Shown: piece by piece, positions 52,175 to 53,550 of the stretch
Position numbering within the stretch: position 1 is the stretch's first letter
How the letters are laid out: each line of letters starts with the position of its first letter
Assembly: GCA_016946835.1 (NCBI GenBank)
Contig: JACVTC010000299.1
Location: forward strand, 1 to 53,550
From: Neocallimastix lanati (nom. inval.)
Taxonomy: Eukaryota; Neocallimastigomycota; Neocallimastigomycetes; Neocallimastigales; Neocallimastigaceae
DNA: 53,550 bases
Reading direction: 5' to 3'
The notes under the pieces: model-generated
What the model was told of the DNA's origin: nothing
Databases searched by the model: none
The model's input: only the letters and a program-made list of their open reading frames with translations
Made by a program: the position numbers and the translations under genes

Positions 52175-53550
52175 ATGACATATCCGGATATTAATAACCT
52201 TACATAGTTTAAGAGAATTTACGGAGGATTTATACGAATAATCCATTGATAGAAGAAAATGTACATATGAAAAGATACCAAATATTACCCGTAAGGTATA
52301 TGTCACCGGAAAATGAAGTGGTCAATCGATTTCTAATTTATCATTCACCAGGAACCGGGAAATCATTCACCGCATTATGGATTGCATTAAAATTCATAAA
52401 TGTTTATAAGAAACCTTGTATTATTCTTGTAAAAGGTAAGGAAGCTATTACGGAATTTACCAAAACGTGTAAAGACTTGGTATGATTATACTTTTGAATA
52501 TTATCCACACTTACCGAACGTTAAAGATTATAAAGAATTTATCAAAAAGTATATTGAATTTCGCACGTTATATAACTTTCTGTAACGATATCAAAAACAT
52601 TAATGATATTAACACTGACACCGATGGTAATGACAACAAAAGTGACCACCACACAGACAACATCTAATTCTTTTTCTTTTTATGATGAAAGATTAATTAT
52701 TATTGATGAAGTTCATACATTTTCGTAAAACCCTACCAAAAAAAAGTTTATCTATAACAATTTAAGTTCACTGTTTAAATCATATTAATAAAGGTCGAAT
52801 TAATATTTATGTCTGCAACTTCCGATTTTTGATAATGCAAAAATGAAATAACAGATCTGGTTAAATTAATTAAACCAAATTTGAATTCCACTTCATGTTT
52901 AACCCCTGAAAAACTGAAAGAAGAAATGCTTGGTCACCTGTCTTATTATGGATTAAATCCACCAAACACGACCGTGAATTATATGGGGTCATATATACCA
53001 GGTATTGAACGTTACAAAATAGTAAAAGTACCTATGCAAGGAGTTCAACTTCAAAATTATCGAAATATCCTAAAGGAACCTCAAGAGAAGAATAATATGG
53101 GAATCAATTATGTGAAAGCAACACTTGGTGTTCTTCATTTACAAATTGATGATGATTTAACACAAGATAGTAATAAAGGATCAAAAGAAAAAGGTAAATC
53201 CAATGATACCAAAAAGAGATCAAAAGCAAAAGGTAAATCGAATGATGCAAAAAAAAGATCAAAATCCAAAGTTAAATCAGAATTATCAGAATACCAATTT
53301 AGTAATGATAAGATTATTCATAGTAACCCTCTTTTACAAGATATTATAATGCAACAATCCAAGGATATTAAAAATTATTGTTGTAAATTGTATCATTGTC
53401 TTAACGAAATAAATAAAAGGAAAATCCAGACGGACCTGTATTTATCTATTGCAGTATCATTGAGCAAATTGGTATTTATTACTTTTCCGCGATACTTTGT
53501 GCCATTGGCTATCATTATGTATATAATAAAGTATCTTCTAATAGCCGTCA
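52175..53550 (+). pseudogene. Broken SF2 helicase of the D6/D11 (VETF-like) type, 3' end outside window
   Basis: Helicase motifs appear in order but in different frames. An ATG at 52175 opens a frame that stops at 52205-52207. The homology-like sequence shifts frame twice before 52246. The ATP-binding loop SPGTGKS lies in the frame ending at 52485. Two further shifts follow (near 52478 and 52583), then DEVH (in IIIDEVHTF) with an in-frame TAA at 52726-52728. More stops come next, then a FMSATS motif III in another frame near 52811-52828. A long open stretch (about 52880-53430) ends in yet another shift near 53430, after which motif IV-like sequence (FIYCSI, YYFSAIL) reads in a different frame to the edge. 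Such helicases act in NCLDV transcription initiation or termination. The breaks mean either real decay or uncorrected indels near a contig end; several lie in short homopolymers. Confidence 0.8.

Overview
The window looks like nuclear DNA of a very AT-rich, early-diverging fungus; an anaerobic gut fungus (Neocallimastigomycota-like) is my best guess. The spacers are almost pure A/T. The genes have no visible introns. Coding regions carry Asn and Thr runs, and several genes encode secreted proteins with fungal-type chitin-binding (CBM18) modules and lectin-like repeats. This assignment is inference from style; no rRNA or other taxonomic marker is present.

Two blocks of nucleocytoplasmic large DNA virus (NCLDV)-like genes lie at the ends. 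The left block (about 1-19.6 kb) holds a 5'-truncated unknown protein, the C-terminal half of an RNA polymerase largest subunit, a family B DNA polymerase, two unknown proteins, a D5-type SF3 helicase, the RNA polymerase second subunit, a divergent uracil-DNA glycosylase, and a three-domain mRNA capping enzyme. The right block (about 47.6-53.5 kb) holds the N-terminal half of the largest RNA polymerase subunit, a zinc-finger-like unknown, and a broken poxvirus D6/D11-type SF2 helicase that runs off the window. Together they would form most of a self-contained transcription, capping and replication apparatus, as expected of a virus with a cytoplasmic stage. No capsid, packaging ATPase or other virion gene is in view.

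The middle block (about 20-46 kb) is host-like. It holds a small CBM18 protein, two related large secreted lectin-like proteins, a lectin plus CBM18 protein, a secreted Cys-rich protein with a GPI-like tail, a 538-residue unknown, and a 2623-residue secreted helical protein. Among them are a tRNA-derived SINE-like insertion with a target-site duplication, an element with 29-bp terminal inverted repeats, and several tandem repeats.

The simplest reading is an endogenised giant-virus-like element interrupted or flanked by host DNA. The most striking point is that its RPB1-like subunit is two separate genes, broken between the bridge helix and the trigger loop, where archaea split RpoA' and RpoA''. 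Most core viral ORFs are long and intact, while the helicase at the right edge is full of frameshifts. That means either selective decay or poor sequence quality at a contig end.
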